Source of the DNA: Cellulomonas hominis
GTDB lineage: Bacteria; Actinomycetota; Actinomycetes; Actinomycetales; Cellulomonadaceae
Length of the DNA: 64,000 bases
Reading direction: 5' to 3'
Assembly: GCF_014201095.1 (NCBI RefSeq)
Contig: NZ_JACHDN010000001.1
Coordinates: 1-64,000, forward strand
Numbering within the stretch: the first letter of the stretch is position 1; each line of letters starts with the position of its first letter. Positions 45,841 through 55,246 of this stretch are shown here, one piece after another. The translations under genes were made by a program, and so were the position numbers. The notes under the pieces were generated by a model, which saw only the letters and a program-made list of their open reading frames with translations, did no database searches and was not told where the DNA came from.

Positions 45841-47042
45841 GGGTGGTGTCCTTCCGATCCGGTGCTGCGGGGGACCCCCGGGACGCGGCCGGTCCACGGG
45901 TCGGTGCGCAGGGTGCTGACGCGGGTCTCCACCGTAGTGCCGTGCGCTGCCAGGTCGGCACGCAGGTCGCGCTCCGCCCCGGCGAGCCAGGGCCACTCGG
46001 AGGCGAAGTGCGCGGCGTCGACCAGGTAGGGCGGGCTCGCGGCGGCGCCCCGCGCCGCGAACTCGGCCTGCTCCCGCAGCTCCGAGGCGGGGTGGTGCCG
46101 CAGGTCCGCGGTCAGGTAGACGTCGGCGGCGCAGGCGCGCACCGCGTCGAACAGCGAGTCGCCCGAGCCGCCGACGACCGCGACCGTGCGGACGGTGGCG
46201 TCGGCCGGCCCGGCGTACCGGATGCCCTGCACGGTCTCCGGCAGCACCTCCGCGACCCGCTCCGCGAACGCGTGCAGCGTCAGCGGCTCGGCGAGGTGCC
46301 CGACGCGGCCGGTGCCCGTCGGCCCGTCCCAGCGCGCGAGCTCGAGGACGTCGAACGCGGGCTCCTCGTACGGGTGCGCGGCGCGCATCGCGGCGACGAC
46401 CGCGGCCCGCAGCCGGCGCGGGGCGACCATCTCGACGCGGGCCTCGACGACGCGCGCGGCCTCGCCGGCCCGGCCGATCGCCGGCGACGCGTCCTCGGTC
46501 GGGGTGAACGTGCCCTCGCCGGTCGCGGTCCACGCGCAGCGGCGGTACTCCCCCAGCGCGCCGGCGCCGGCGGCGGCGAGCGCGTCGACCAGCCGCTCGG
46601 CGTCGGCGGCGGGGACGAAGACGACGTGCTTGTCCAGCGCCTCGGCCGGCGCGGGCACGAGCGGCCGGGTGTCGCGCAGGCCCAGCAGCCGGGCGAGCTC
46701 GTCCGCGACGCCGCCGACCGCCGCGTCGGCGTTCGTGTGCGCGGTGTACAGGGCTACGCCGGCGCGGGTCAGGCGGTGCAGCAGCGCGCCCTTCGCGGTG
46801 GTGGCCGCGACGGAGTGCACGCCGCGCAGCAGCAGGGGGTGGTGCACGACGACGAGGTCCGCGCCCCAGGCGATCGCCTCGTCGGCGACGGCCGCGACCG
46901 GGTCCACGGCCAGCAGGACGCGGCGCACGGGCTGGTCCGGGTCGCCGGCGACCAGGCCCACCCGGTCCCAGGACTCGGCGGTGGCGGGCGGGTACCGACG
47001 GTCGAGCAGCCGGACGACGTCGGCGAGGGTGGCGTGGCTCAC
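45837..47042 (-). CDS. Nif3-like dinuclear metal center protein
   Basis: A 401-residue member of the Nif3/YbgI family. Metal-site motifs include VVHHPLLLRGVHS, YTAHTNADAAVGG, VVGGSGDSLFDAVRA, YLTADLRHH and LVDAAHFASEW. Between the halves (about 140-240) lies the PII-like insert of the longer form, with HPYEEPAFDVLEL. GTG 47042 lies seven bases after TAGGTT (47055-47050), a leaderless promoter for the whole coupled operon (Nif3-like, zinc ribbon, phosphatase). The biochemical role is not settled. Confidence 0.92.
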   Translation of the reverse strand: MSHATLADVVRLLDRRYPPATAESWDRVGLVAGDPDQPVRRVLLAVDPVAAVADEAIAWGADLVVVHHPLLLRGVHSVAATTAKGALLHRLTRAGVALYTAHTNADAAVGGVADELARLLGLRDTRPLVPAPAEALDKHVVFVPAADAERLVDALAAAGAGALGEYRRCAWTATGEGTFTPTEDASPAIGRAGEAARVVEARVEMVAPRRLRAAVVAAMRAAHPYEEPAFDVLELARWDGPTGTGRVGHLAEPLTLHAFAERVAEVLPETVQGIRYAGPADATVRTVAVVGGSGDSLFDAVRACAADVYLTADLRHHPASELREQAEFAARGAAASPPYLVDAAHFASEWPWLAGAERDLRADLAAHGTTVETRVSTLRTDPWTGRVPGVPRSTGSEGHHP

Positions 47043-47057
47043 GCCGTCGAACCTAGC

Positions 47058-48107
47058 TCAGGGCAGCAGCATCGACTTGATCGCGCGGCGCTCGTCCATC
47101 GCGGCGTACGCCTCGGCCACCTGGTCGAGCGGCAGCACCAGGTCGAACACCTTGCCGGGCACGATCGCGCCCGACCAGACGTCGGCCGCGAGCTCCTCGA
47201 GGTGCGCGCGCACCGGGGCGACGCCGCCGCAGACGCCGACGTTCGTGGCGAACATCTGCGACACCGGCAGCTCGGGCCCGCCCGCGGGGACGCCGACGAA
47301 GCCGACCCGGCCGCCGGGCCGCGCGCTGTCCAGCGCCTGCTGCATGGACTCCTTGGTCCCGACGCACTCCAGCACCTGGTCCGGCCCGACCCCGCCGAGC
47401 AGGTCCCGGACGGCCGCCGCGCCCTCGTCCCCGCGCTCGGCCACGATGTCGGTGGCGCCGAACTCGCGCGCGAGCGCCTGGCGGGAGGCGTGCCGGGACA
47501 TGGCGATCACGCGCTCGGCCCCGAGCCGGCGGGCGGCGATGACCGCGCACAGCCCGACCGCGCCGTCCCCGACGACCGCGACCGTCGAGCCCGGGCCGAC
47601 GCCCGCGGACAGCGCGGCGTGGTGGCCGGTGCCCATGACGTCGGTGAGGGTCAGCACGCTGGGCAGCAGGTCGGCGTCCGGGTGGTCCGGCATCGCGACG
47701 AGGGTGCCGTCGGCGAGCGGCACGCGGACGTACTCGCCCTGGCCGGCGTCGGTGAACAGGCCCTCGGCGTCCGGGCCGCCCCAGCCGCTGGACCGCTCGC
47801 AGGAGGTGTGCACGCCGTTGCGGCAGTGCGGGCAGGTGCCGTCGGACACCATGAACGGCGCCACGACGAACTGCCCGGGCCGCAGCGTGCGGACGCCGGC
47901 CCCGACCTCCTCGACCACGCCGACGAACTCGTGCCCGATCCGGCGCGGTTCGGCGGTGGGCCGCACGCCGCGGTAGGGCCAGAGGTCGGAGCCGCACACG
48001 CAGGACGCCACGACGCGCACCAGGGCGTCGGTGGGGCGCTGGATCACCGGGTCCGGGACCTGCTCAAGGCGGACGTCGTGGGGGCCGTGGAGGAGGGTCG
48101 CGCGCAC
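47058..48107 (-). CDS. Zinc-dependent alcohol dehydrogenase-like oxidoreductase
   Basis: A 349-residue MDR-superfamily enzyme. Catalytic zinc ligands: VCGSDLWPYRG and IGHEFVGVVEEVG. Structural zinc lobe: CPHCRNGVHTSCE, which has three of the usual cysteines plus His. The NAD(P)-binding GDGAVGLCAVIAARRLGAERV is followed by SRHASRQALA, which favours NADP. GTG 48107 lies six bases after TAGGCT (leaderless), divergent from the SRAP gene. Confidence 0.93.
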   Translation of the reverse strand: MRATLLHGPHDVRLEQVPDPVIQRPTDALVRVVASCVCGSDLWPYRGVRPTAEPRRIGHEFVGVVEEVGAGVRTLRPGQFVVAPFMVSDGTCPHCRNGVHTSCERSSGWGGPDAEGLFTDAGQGEYVRVPLADGTLVAMPDHPDADLLPSVLTLTDVMGTGHHAALSAGVGPGSTVAVVGDGAVGLCAVIAARRLGAERVIAMSRHASRQALAREFGATDIVAERGDEGAAAVRDLLGGVGPDQVLECVGTKESMQQALDSARPGGRVGFVGVPAGGPELPVSQMFATNVGVCGGVAPVRAHLEELAADVWSGAIVPGKVFDLVLPLDQVAEAYAAMDERRAIKSMLLP

Positions 48108-48199
48108 GGGGGCAGCCTACGGCTGCCCGCGGCGCCGGGCCGGTCCTGCCAGCGGCACATCTCTGGCCTCTCAGGACGAACCGCCGCAGACTGTCCCGC

Positions 48200-48907
48200 A
48201 TGTGCGGCCGCTACGCCCAGACCCGGGTCGACGACGAGCTCGAGCGCGACCTGCTCGTGGACCGGATCCTCGGGGAGCCGCACGCGCCGTCGTGGAACGT
48301 CGCCCCGACGCAGGACGTCCCGGTGGTGCTCGAGCGGGTCGAGGACGACGGCCCGCAGCGCCAGCTCCGGTCCGCGCGCTGGGGCCTCGTGCCGTCGTGG
48401 GCGAAGGACGCCTCCATCGGCTCGCGGATGATCAACGCCCGCTCGGAGACCGTGCTGGACAAGCCGGCGTTCCGGAAGGCAGCGGCGAAGCGGCGCGCGC
48501 TGGTGCCGATGGACGGGTACTACGAGTGGCAGGCGCACGAGCGCGGGCCGAAGACGCCGTACTTCCTGCACGGCGCCGAGCCGCTCGCCGCCGCGGGGCT
48601 GTACGAGCTGTGGCGGGACCACTCCAAGGCCGACGACGACCCGGCGCGCTGGCTGTGGTCGGTCACGATCATCACCCGCCCCGCGACCGACACCCTCGGG
48701 CACATCCACGACCGCTGCCCCGTGCTCCTCCCCCGGCCGCTGTGGGACGACTGGCTGGACCCGTCGATCACCGCGGCGGACGAGGTGGGCGCGATGCTGG
48801 TGCACGTCCCCGAGCCGCACCTGACCCCGCGGGAGGTCGGCCGCGCGGTCGGCAACGTCGCGAACGACGGTCCGGAGCTGGTCGAACCGGTCCGCCCGGA
48901 GGACTGA
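48200..48907 (+). CDS. SRAP-domain protein (YedK/HMCES-like)
   Basis: A 235-residue member of the SRAP family, which forms a covalent link to abasic sites in single-stranded DNA and protects them. The catalytic Cys2 in MCGRYAQ is intact, as are the active-site WNVAPTQ, the Glu in GYYEWQ and the His in HDRCPVLL. Family length is normal. It stands alone; divergent from the dehydrogenase. Confidence 0.95.
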   Translation: MCGRYAQTRVDDELERDLLVDRILGEPHAPSWNVAPTQDVPVVLERVEDDGPQRQLRSARWGLVPSWAKDASIGSRMINARSETVLDKPAFRKAAAKRRALVPMDGYYEWQAHERGPKTPYFLHGAEPLAAAGLYELWRDHSKADDDPARWLWSVTIITRPATDTLGHIHDRCPVLLPRPLWDDWLDPSITAADEVGAMLVHVPEPHLTPREVGRAVGNVANDGPELVEPVRPED

Positions 48908-49001
48908 GCCAGGTCCAGCCAGGGGCGCCGCCGCGGCGCGACGGCCCCGCCCGGGCCCTCGGTCCGTGGCGCTGCGTACGCGCGCGTGCGGAGATGGACG
49001 G

Positions 49002-49622
49002 GTGGACGGACGACCCGGCATCGACCTCGCCTGGATCCCGCTGGGCGCCGGCGGCTCCCCCGTCGTGCGCGCCAGCGGCCGGGCCTACGAGGCCCTGCTG
49101 GCCCGGCGCGACCGGCGCGCGTCGTGCGGGCTCGTGCACGCGGCGCTGCTCGTGCACGACGGCACCGCCACGACCGCGGTCGAGGTGACGCCCGCCTGGG
49201 GCCAGCCGCCGGGTGACCGCGGGGTCGTCGCCGAGGGCCCGGTCGGCGCGCGGTGGCTCGGGCGGTCGCGGTGGTTCCGCTACGAGGTGCGCTGCTGGCG
49301 CCGCGGGACCGTGCCGGACCTCGCCTGGGCCGTCGACCGGCGGCGGGTGGCGGACGACGCCGGCACCGCGGCCGCGCTCCTCGCCGCCGCGCCCGGCGTC
49401 CCGCGGCACGTCTGGGGCCGTGACGCGCTGGGCGCCCGGGACATGTGGAACTCGAACTCCGTCGTCGCCTGGCTGCTGGCCGCGGCGGGCCTCGAGCCGG
49501 GGCCGCTGGCACCCCCCGCGGGCTACCGCGCGCCCGGCTGGGCGGCCGGCGCACGGGCGGCGGCGCTCGGGGCGACGCCCGCCGCGGGTACCCGCGTGCC
49601 GCGTCTCATCCCGCCCGGGTGA
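49002..49622 (+). CDS. Conserved hypothetical protein
   Basis: A 206-residue soluble protein. Features: IDLAWIPLGAGG at the start, GRAYEALLARRDRRASCGLVHAALLV, VGARWLGRSRWFRYEVRCWRRG, and near the C-terminus WNSNSVVAWLLAAAGL. The His in LVHAALLV and the N-S-N-S cluster look like parts of one site, but I can name no catalysis. GTG 49002 has a GGAG site about nine bases up; GTG 48966 is an alternative. Confidence 0.7.
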   Translation: MDGRPGIDLAWIPLGAGGSPVVRASGRAYEALLARRDRRASCGLVHAALLVHDGTATTAVEVTPAWGQPPGDRGVVAEGPVGARWLGRSRWFRYEVRCWRRGTVPDLAWAVDRRRVADDAGTAAALLAAAPGVPRHVWGRDALGARDMWNSNSVVAWLLAAAGLEPGPLAPPAGYRAPGWAAGARAAALGATPAAGTRVPRLIPPG

Positions 49623-49687
49623 GGCCGCGCCCGGCCCTCGGCGGACACGCTGGTCAGCGACAGTCCGGCCGAGGAAAGGGACGTACG

Positions 49688-50182
49688 GTGGCCACTCTCA
49701 GCGTGTGGAAGTTCGAGACCCCTGAGGGCGCCGAGCAGGCGGAGCGCGCGCTGCTCGCCCTCCAGAAGCAGGAGCTCATCCAGGTGCACGACGCCGCGAC
49801 GGTGTCGTGGGAGCCCGGCAAGAAGAAGCCGAAGACCCGCCAGGCCAACAACCTCGCCGCGGCGGGTGCGCTCGGCGGGACGTTCTGGGGCCTGCTGTTC
49901 GGCCTGCTGTTCTTCGTCCCGCTGCTCGGCGCCGCGGTCGGCGCCGCGGCCGGCGCCCTCGGCGGGTCGCTCGCGGACGTCGGCATCGACGACGACTTCA
50001 TCGACTCGGTCCGCAGCAAGGTCACGCCCGGCACGTCGGCGCTGTTCCTCATGTCGTCGGGCGCGGTCGGCGACCGCGTGGTGTCGTCGCTCAAGGAGCA
50101 GGGCATCCACGGCGAGCTGATCGAGACCAACCTGTCCGCCGAGGAGGAGGCGCGGCTGCGCGCGGCCTTCGAGGAGGCCTGA
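49688..50182 (+). CDS. DUF1269 membrane protein (copy 1)
   Basis: A 164-residue protein. The start VATLSVWKFETPEGAEQAER is followed by KKPKTRQ and a glycine-rich hydrophobic hairpin (GTFWGLLFGLLFFVPLLGAA), then a second half with VGIDDDFIDSVRSKVTPGTSALFLM. This matches DUF1269, whose members carry a glycine-zipper membrane loop. A second copy lies 485 bases downstream. GTG 49688 follows AAAGGGA. Confidence 0.87.
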   Translation: MATLSVWKFETPEGAEQAERALLALQKQELIQVHDAATVSWEPGKKKPKTRQANNLAAAGALGGTFWGLLFGLLFFVPLLGAAVGAAAGALGGSLADVGIDDDFIDSVRSKVTPGTSALFLMSSGAVGDRVVSSLKEQGIHGELIETNLSAEEEARLRAAFEEA

Positions 50183-50215
50183 GCCCGGCGGCCCGCGCGC
50201 GACGGGAGGACCGCG

Positions 50216-50623
50216 ATGGCTCGCGGACGTGAGAGCGGCTGGGTCGGCTGGATCTGGTTCGGCGCGCTCCTGATGATCCTCACCGGGCTCTGGGGGATGT
50301 TCAGCGGCCTCGTGGCCGTGTTCTCCCCCGCCACGATCGTGGGCTGGACCCGGTACGGGTTGACGACCGTGGACGTCTCGACCTGGGGCTGGGTCCACCT
50401 CGCGGTCTCCGCCCTGGTGTTCGTCGTCGGGGTCTCGCTGCTCACGTCGGCGGCCGGCTGGGCCCGCGTGGCGGCGATCGTCCTCACCGCGGTGATGCTC
50501 CTGCTCCAGTTCGCCGCGCTGCCGGCCACGCCGTGGTGGTCGCTCGCGTCGATCGCGCTGTGCCTCGCCGTCCTCTGGGCGCTCGTGGTCCACGGCGACG
50601 AGCTGCGACCCGTCACCACCTGA
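50216..50623 (+). CDS. Small membrane protein (DUF7144-like)
   Basis: A 135-residue protein with four helices (WIWFGALLMILTGLWGMFSG, then VHLAVSALVFVVGVSLLTSA and two more). The pattern matches the DUF7144 family of small actinobacterial membrane proteins. It lies between two DUF1269 genes with a GGGAGGA site, so the three may be co-transcribed. Confidence 0.75.
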   Translation: MARGRESGWVGWIWFGALLMILTGLWGMFSGLVAVFSPATIVGWTRYGLTTVDVSTWGWVHLAVSALVFVVGVSLLTSAAGWARVAAIVLTAVMLLLQFAALPATPWWSLASIALCLAVLWALVVHGDELRPVTT

Positions 50624-50666
50624 CCGCCACCGCACGACCCGCTGACCACGAAGAGGAGGAACCGCC

Positions 50667-51152
50667 ATGACCACGTTCACCGTCTGGAAGTTCGACGACC
50701 CCGAGGGCGCGACCCACGCCGTCGACATCCTGAAGCGCGCCCAGTCCGACGGCCTGGTGACGATCGTCGACCACGCGGTCGTCTCGTGGCCGGAGGGCGC
50801 CGCGAAGCCGACCGTGCACCACGCGCACGACGACGAGCGGCGCGGCACCGGGTGGGGGGCCCTGTGGGGCCTGCTGCTCGGGGCGCTGTTCTTCATCCCG
50901 CTGCTCGGCGCCGCCGCCGGTGCGGCCACGGGGGCGATCGCGAAGCACCTGGGCAAGGTCGGGATCGACGAGGCCCAGTTCGACAAGATCAAGGAGGAGG
51001 TCGTCCCGGGCACCTCCGCGCTGTTCGCCGTGACCGACGAGGCCGACATGGACCGCCTGGGCGAGCGGTTCCACGGGCTGAAGTGGACGCTCATCGCGAC
51101 CAACCTCACCCCGGCGGAGAAGTCCGAGCTGCACGAGACGTTCGGCGGCTGA
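50667..51152 (+). CDS. DUF1269 membrane protein (copy 2)
   Basis: A 161-residue paralogue of the 49688 gene. Shared features are [LF][ST]VWKF[ED].PEGA at the start, the loop GALWGLLLGALFFIPLLGAA, and VGIDEAQFDKIKEEVVPGTSALFAV. The sequence between copies has diverged widely, so this is an old duplication. ATG 50667 has a GAGGAGGA site. Confidence 0.87.
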   Translation: MTTFTVWKFDDPEGATHAVDILKRAQSDGLVTIVDHAVVSWPEGAAKPTVHHAHDDERRGTGWGALWGLLLGALFFIPLLGAAAGAATGAIAKHLGKVGIDEAQFDKIKEEVVPGTSALFAVTDEADMDRLGERFHGLKWTLIATNLTPAEKSELHETFGG

Positions 51153-51184
51153 CCTCACCCGCCGCGGGTGGCGGTCCGGCGCAG

Positions 51185-53761
51185 TCACAGCAGACCGCGC
51201 TGGACCGCCACCCGAACCGCCGCGCGGCGCCCGTCCACCCCGAGCTTGCGGTAGATCGCCCGCATGTGGGTCTTCACGGTGTTGATGGACAGGAACAGCG
51301 ACGCGGCGATCTCGTCCGACGTCAGCGACGACCGAAGGCAGGCCAGGACGTCCCGCTCCCGCGGGGTGAGGTCCCAGGCCGACGCGCGCGGCGCGGGGGC
51401 CACCTCCTCCGCGACCAGCAGTCGCGCGACGAGCGCCTCGTGCGCGCTCCCCCACTCGAGGTGCTCCGACAGCAGCGGGTGCAGCTCGGCGGCCCGATCC
51501 CGCAGCGGGCGCACCACGCCCTGCTCGGCGGCGGCGTCCAGCGCGGTCTCGAGCGCCCCGTGCGCCGCCGCGGGGTCGTCCGCCGCGTGCAGCACGGCGG
51601 CGCCCGCGGCGTTCGCGACCCGCACCTGGACCGGGGTCCGCCCGCCGGGGACGGCACCGGCGCGCTCCGCCGCGTGCAGGGCCGCCCAGGCGCCGGGGTC
51701 GTCGCCGAGCCGGTGGCGCAGGTCGCTCTGCCAGCCGAGCGCCATCGGGTCCCCGAACGCCAGGACGTCGTCGGCGGCGGCCTCCTCGGCGAGCGCCAGG
51801 GCCTCGGCCGGCCGCTGCTCCGCGTCGAGCTGCAGGGCGGTGAGGAACCGGCGGAACGTCCGCAGGTGCTCCGGGGCCCGTCCCGTGGGCCAGGCCGCGT
51901 CGGTGATCCCGCGCGCGCGGCCGAGCCCGGCGAGGTCGCCCTGGGCGAGGCAGGTGATCGCGAGGATCCCCGCCGCGTGCACCGCGACCTCCCGGCGGGT
52001 CCGGCCCGCGCTCTCGACGGCCTGGACGAGGTGGTGGCACGCAGCGTCCAGCTCGTCGCGCCAGTAGGCCGCGAGACCGCAGGCGAGGTGGGAGGACGCG
52101 ACGACGCCGGTGCCCTCCCAGCCGTGCGCCGCCGCGTCGGCCAGCACCGCCCGGGCCCGCTCGCGGGCCTCCACCACCTCGCCGCGGTGCGCGTACCCGA
52201 GCGTCTCCTCCGACCGGCAGCCCAGCTCGAGGGCGACCCAGCCCCGCTCGGCCGCGAGCGCCGCCCCCTGCGCCAGGTGCGCCTCGGCGTCGGGACCGAG
52301 CCCGTTCTGCTGCATCTCCGCGCGGCCCACCAGGTACAGCCCGAGCGCCCGGGTGGCGTCGTCGAGCCCGGTCGCGTCCAGCAGCTCCCGCCCCCGCCGC
52401 ACCGACTCCCCCAGGGGCGGCCGGTCGGCCGCGAGGAAGGTGCGGACGAGCGCGCCCACGACCGCGGGGCGACCCGGGGCGTCCTCGTCGGGCCCGCCCG
52501 GCTCGAACGCCTGAGCGGCGGACAACGCCAGGAGCACGTCCGGCTCGTGCCGGTAGGGGGCGGGCAGCGCGGCGCGCAGCACCTGCACCAGGCCGACGTC
52601 GCCGCGGACCACCAGCTCCGGCCAGCGCTCTCCCAGGATGGTCGCGGCGAGCTCCGGCGCCCGCCCGTCGAGGGCGTGCCGGATCGCGGCCGCGGGGTCC
52701 GCCGGCCCGAGGTGCGCCGCCACGACCCGGTGCGCCACCCGGGCGGCCTGGGGGTCGCGGCGGGCCAGGAGCGCGGCGGCGTGCGCGGCGACGAGCTCGT
52801 GCCAGCGGTAGGCCGGGTCGCCGCCCGGCACCTCCGTGAGGAACAGGCCGCGCGCGACGCACGCGTCGAGCAGCCGCGCACCGCCGGGCACCAGGGCCTC
52901 CGCGAGCACGGGGTCGATCGTCCGCGCCACCGCGGCGCGCAGCACGAAGTCCGCGAGCTCGTCGGGCAGCCGGCCGATGACCTCCTCGACGAGGTAGCCG
53001 GTGATCGGCACGTCGCGGTCGTGCAGGCCCGGCAGCGGGCGGGCGGCGTCCGCGTCACCCGCCGCCAGGGCGAGGCGCACCGCGACCGGCCACCCCCCGG
53101 TGACCTCGTGCAGCACCCGGACGGCGTCACCGTCGACCGGACCGCCGAGCGCTCGGGCGACCTCGGCCACCTCCGGCTCCGTGAACGCCAGGGTGCGCTC
53201 GCGGACCTCCGCGACGTCCCCGGAGAGCCGCATGCGGTTCACGGGCAGCGCGGCGTCGTACCGGCCCACCAGCACGTACCGCGGGCCCGGGTACCGCAGC
53301 AGCGGGCCGAGCACGTGCCGCGCCGTCCTTGCGGAGATCAGGTGCACGTCGTCCAGGACCACCACGGGCCCCTCGGGCAGCCGCTCGAGCGCGCCGACCA
53401 GGGCGTCGACGCGGTGGGCCACGCTGCGCGTGCCGCGGTCGTCCAGCGCCTCGAGGATCTCCGCCGCGGCCGGGCACATCGCCGACACCGCGTCCGCGAC
53501 CACCCGGGTGAGCCGGCCGGGGTCGTCGTCGAGCGGGTCGAGCGACACCCACGCCACGGGATGCTCCACGGACGCGGCCCAGTCGGCCACGAGCGTCGTC
53601 TTGCCGTACCCGGCGGGCGCGCTGACCACGACGAGCCGGTGCCCCGCGACGCACCGGTCGAGCGCCTCGCGGCACCGGGGCCGCGCCACCGCGCCGCGCG
53701 GCGGGCGCGGCACGCTCGTCTTCCCCGCCGGTGTCCGCCGGGAGAGCCCCGCATCCGCCAT
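51185..53761 (-). CDS. LuxR-family LAL/MalT-like transcriptional regulator
   Basis: An 858-residue STAND-type regulator. Walker A SAPAGYGKTT is near residue 50 and Walker B VVVLDDVHLIS near 140. A long TPR-like helical region (about 340-780) follows, ending in a LuxR helix-turn-helix (LTPRERDVLACLRSSLTSDE, then IAASLFLSINTVKTHMRAIY) in the last 65 residues. Such proteins bind ATP and a small ligand before activating their targets, often nearby genes. ATG 53761 with GGGGGAG about 7 bases up is preferred to the GTG two codons earlier. Confidence 0.93.
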   Translation of the reverse strand: MADAGLSRRTPAGKTSVPRPPRGAVARPRCREALDRCVAGHRLVVVSAPAGYGKTTLVADWAASVEHPVAWVSLDPLDDDPGRLTRVVADAVSAMCPAAAEILEALDDRGTRSVAHRVDALVGALERLPEGPVVVLDDVHLISARTARHVLGPLLRYPGPRYVLVGRYDAALPVNRMRLSGDVAEVRERTLAFTEPEVAEVARALGGPVDGDAVRVLHEVTGGWPVAVRLALAAGDADAARPLPGLHDRDVPITGYLVEEVIGRLPDELADFVLRAAVARTIDPVLAEALVPGGARLLDACVARGLFLTEVPGGDPAYRWHELVAAHAAALLARRDPQAARVAHRVVAAHLGPADPAAAIRHALDGRAPELAATILGERWPELVVRGDVGLVQVLRAALPAPYRHEPDVLLALSAAQAFEPGGPDEDAPGRPAVVGALVRTFLAADRPPLGESVRRGRELLDATGLDDATRALGLYLVGRAEMQQNGLGPDAEAHLAQGAALAAERGWVALELGCRSEETLGYAHRGEVVEARERARAVLADAAAHGWEGTGVVASSHLACGLAAYWRDELDAACHHLVQAVESAGRTRREVAVHAAGILAITCLAQGDLAGLGRARGITDAAWPTGRAPEHLRTFRRFLTALQLDAEQRPAEALALAEEAAADDVLAFGDPMALGWQSDLRHRLGDDPGAWAALHAAERAGAVPGGRTPVQVRVANAAGAAVLHAADDPAAAHGALETALDAAAEQGVVRPLRDRAAELHPLLSEHLEWGSAHEALVARLLVAEEVAPAPRASAWDLTPRERDVLACLRSSLTSDEIAASLFLSINTVKTHMRAIYRKLGVDGRRAAVRVAVQRGLL

Positions 53762-53992
53762 GGCCACGCTCCCCCGTGCGCGTACCTGCCGTCCGGACCC
53801 GTATCGCCACGGGCCGCCGGAGGCAGCCTGACACATCCAGGTCATCGTGGTCATGCGATCCGTGACGCGGCCTCGCCCGCGGCGGGTGATCGGGGGCCGG
53901 GCGGGTCGATCATGCACGGCGGATGAGGCGCCCCCGGCGGGCCTCCGGTTCGCTGGTGCCGCGCAGACCCGGGTGAGCACAGGAGGACGACC

Positions 53993-55237
53993 ATGTCCCA
54001 GGCGTGGCCCGGCCCCGACCCGGGGCCGTTCGACGCCGAGGTCGTGCGGGCCGCCGCCGAGGCGTACGTCTGGGCCCAGCCCGTTCTGGCGGGCTGCCGG
54101 GAGCTGTGGTGGGCGGCCCCGGGAGCGGCGCTGCCCGGGGACCCGGCGTTCCGGCACGAGCGCCGGCCGCCGCGCCCCGGGGACGGCTCGCGCTGGGCCG
54201 ACCCCACCGTGCTGACGTCGAGCGCGTGGCTGGACCTGCGCGCCGAGCCCGTGCTGCTCGGGCACGGCGACCTGCCGCCCGGGAGGTACGCCGGGCTGCA
54301 GGTCGTCGACCTGTTCGCCCGGACCGTGGCGCACCTCGGCAGCGCGGCCACCGGCACGGACGCCGCCGCCTGGGCGGTCACGGCGCCCGGCTGGACGGGC
54401 CGGCTGCCCCCGGACCTCGACGGTGTGCTGACCGCCGCCACCGGCGCCGTCCGGGTGGTCGGCCGCGTCCGGGTGCCGCCCGACGGCGACGTCGAGGCCG
54501 CGCACGCCGTGCAGGACGGTTTCTGGGTGCGGCCGCTGCACAGCCTCGGCGGGCGGCCACCGCCCCCGCCGGCCCCGCCCGCGCACTGGCTGCCCTGGGA
54601 CGAGGAGCACGCCCGGGGCGGCGGGTTCGTCGACTACCTCGCGCTGCTCGCCCGCGCCTACCGCCCCGAGTCCACCGAGGACGGCGCGCTGCTCGACCGG
54701 TGCACCGCGCTCGGTCTCCTGCCCGCGCCGCTGGACGCCCGGACCCGCCGGCTCGTCGCCCGCGGGGCCGCGCTCGGCGCGGCCCAGATCCGGGACGCCA
54801 CCGGGCGCGCCGGGGAGCCCGCGGACCTCCCCGAGCCGCTGCGGCGTGCGCTCGCCGCCGCCGTCGAGGCGCACCCCGCCGAGCCCGAGGAGGTGCGGGT
54901 CCTGCGGTGGCGCAGCCTGCACGGCGAGCCGCTGCGCGGCCACCACCGCTACCGCCTGGTGCTGCCCGCCGGCGCGCCGCCGGCCCGCCTGTCCTGGTCG
55001 CTGGCCGCGTACTCCGAGCCGACCGGCGGCCTCGCGGGGGACCCGGTGCGCGGCGACGCCCTGGCGGCCGCGCCCGCGGCCGACGGGTCCGTCGCCGTCG
55101 CCGTGCAGCGCGACCGCCCCGCCGACCCGCGCGTCGCCTGGCTGCCCTCCCCGCCCGGCGACCTCAGCCTCGCCCTGCGCCTCTACGCCCCCGACCCGGG
55201 CGCGTGGACGCCGCCGGTGCTGCGCGTCACCGCCTGA
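53993..55237 (+). CDS. DUF1254/DUF1214-domain protein
   Basis: A 414-residue soluble protein. The N-terminal part (AEAYVWAQPVLAGCRELWW, then TVLTSSAWLDLRAEPVLL) corresponds to DUF1254, and the C-terminal part (YRLVLPAGAPPARLSWSLAAY) to DUF1214. Family members usually have signal peptides; this has none. A GGAGGAC site precedes ATG 53993. It is divergent from the LAL regulator and may be its target (inference). Confidence 0.85.
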   Translation: MSQAWPGPDPGPFDAEVVRAAAEAYVWAQPVLAGCRELWWAAPGAALPGDPAFRHERRPPRPGDGSRWADPTVLTSSAWLDLRAEPVLLGHGDLPPGRYAGLQVVDLFARTVAHLGSAATGTDAAAWAVTAPGWTGRLPPDLDGVLTAATGAVRVVGRVRVPPDGDVEAAHAVQDGFWVRPLHSLGGRPPPPPAPPAHWLPWDEEHARGGGFVDYLALLARAYRPESTEDGALLDRCTALGLLPAPLDARTRRLVARGAALGAAQIRDATGRAGEPADLPEPLRRALAAAVEAHPAEPEEVRVLRWRSLHGEPLRGHHRYRLVLPAGAPPARLSWSLAAYSEPTGGLAGDPVRGDALAAAPAADGSVAVAVQRDRPADPRVAWLPSPPGDLSLALRLYAPDPGAWTPPVLRVTA

Positions 55238-55246
55238 GCGGGGTGC

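Noticed and set aside
48966..49001. GTG 48966 as start of the 49002 gene
   Set aside because: The added residues are Arg/Cys/Gly-rich with no support, while GTG 49002 has a ribosome site at a normal distance.
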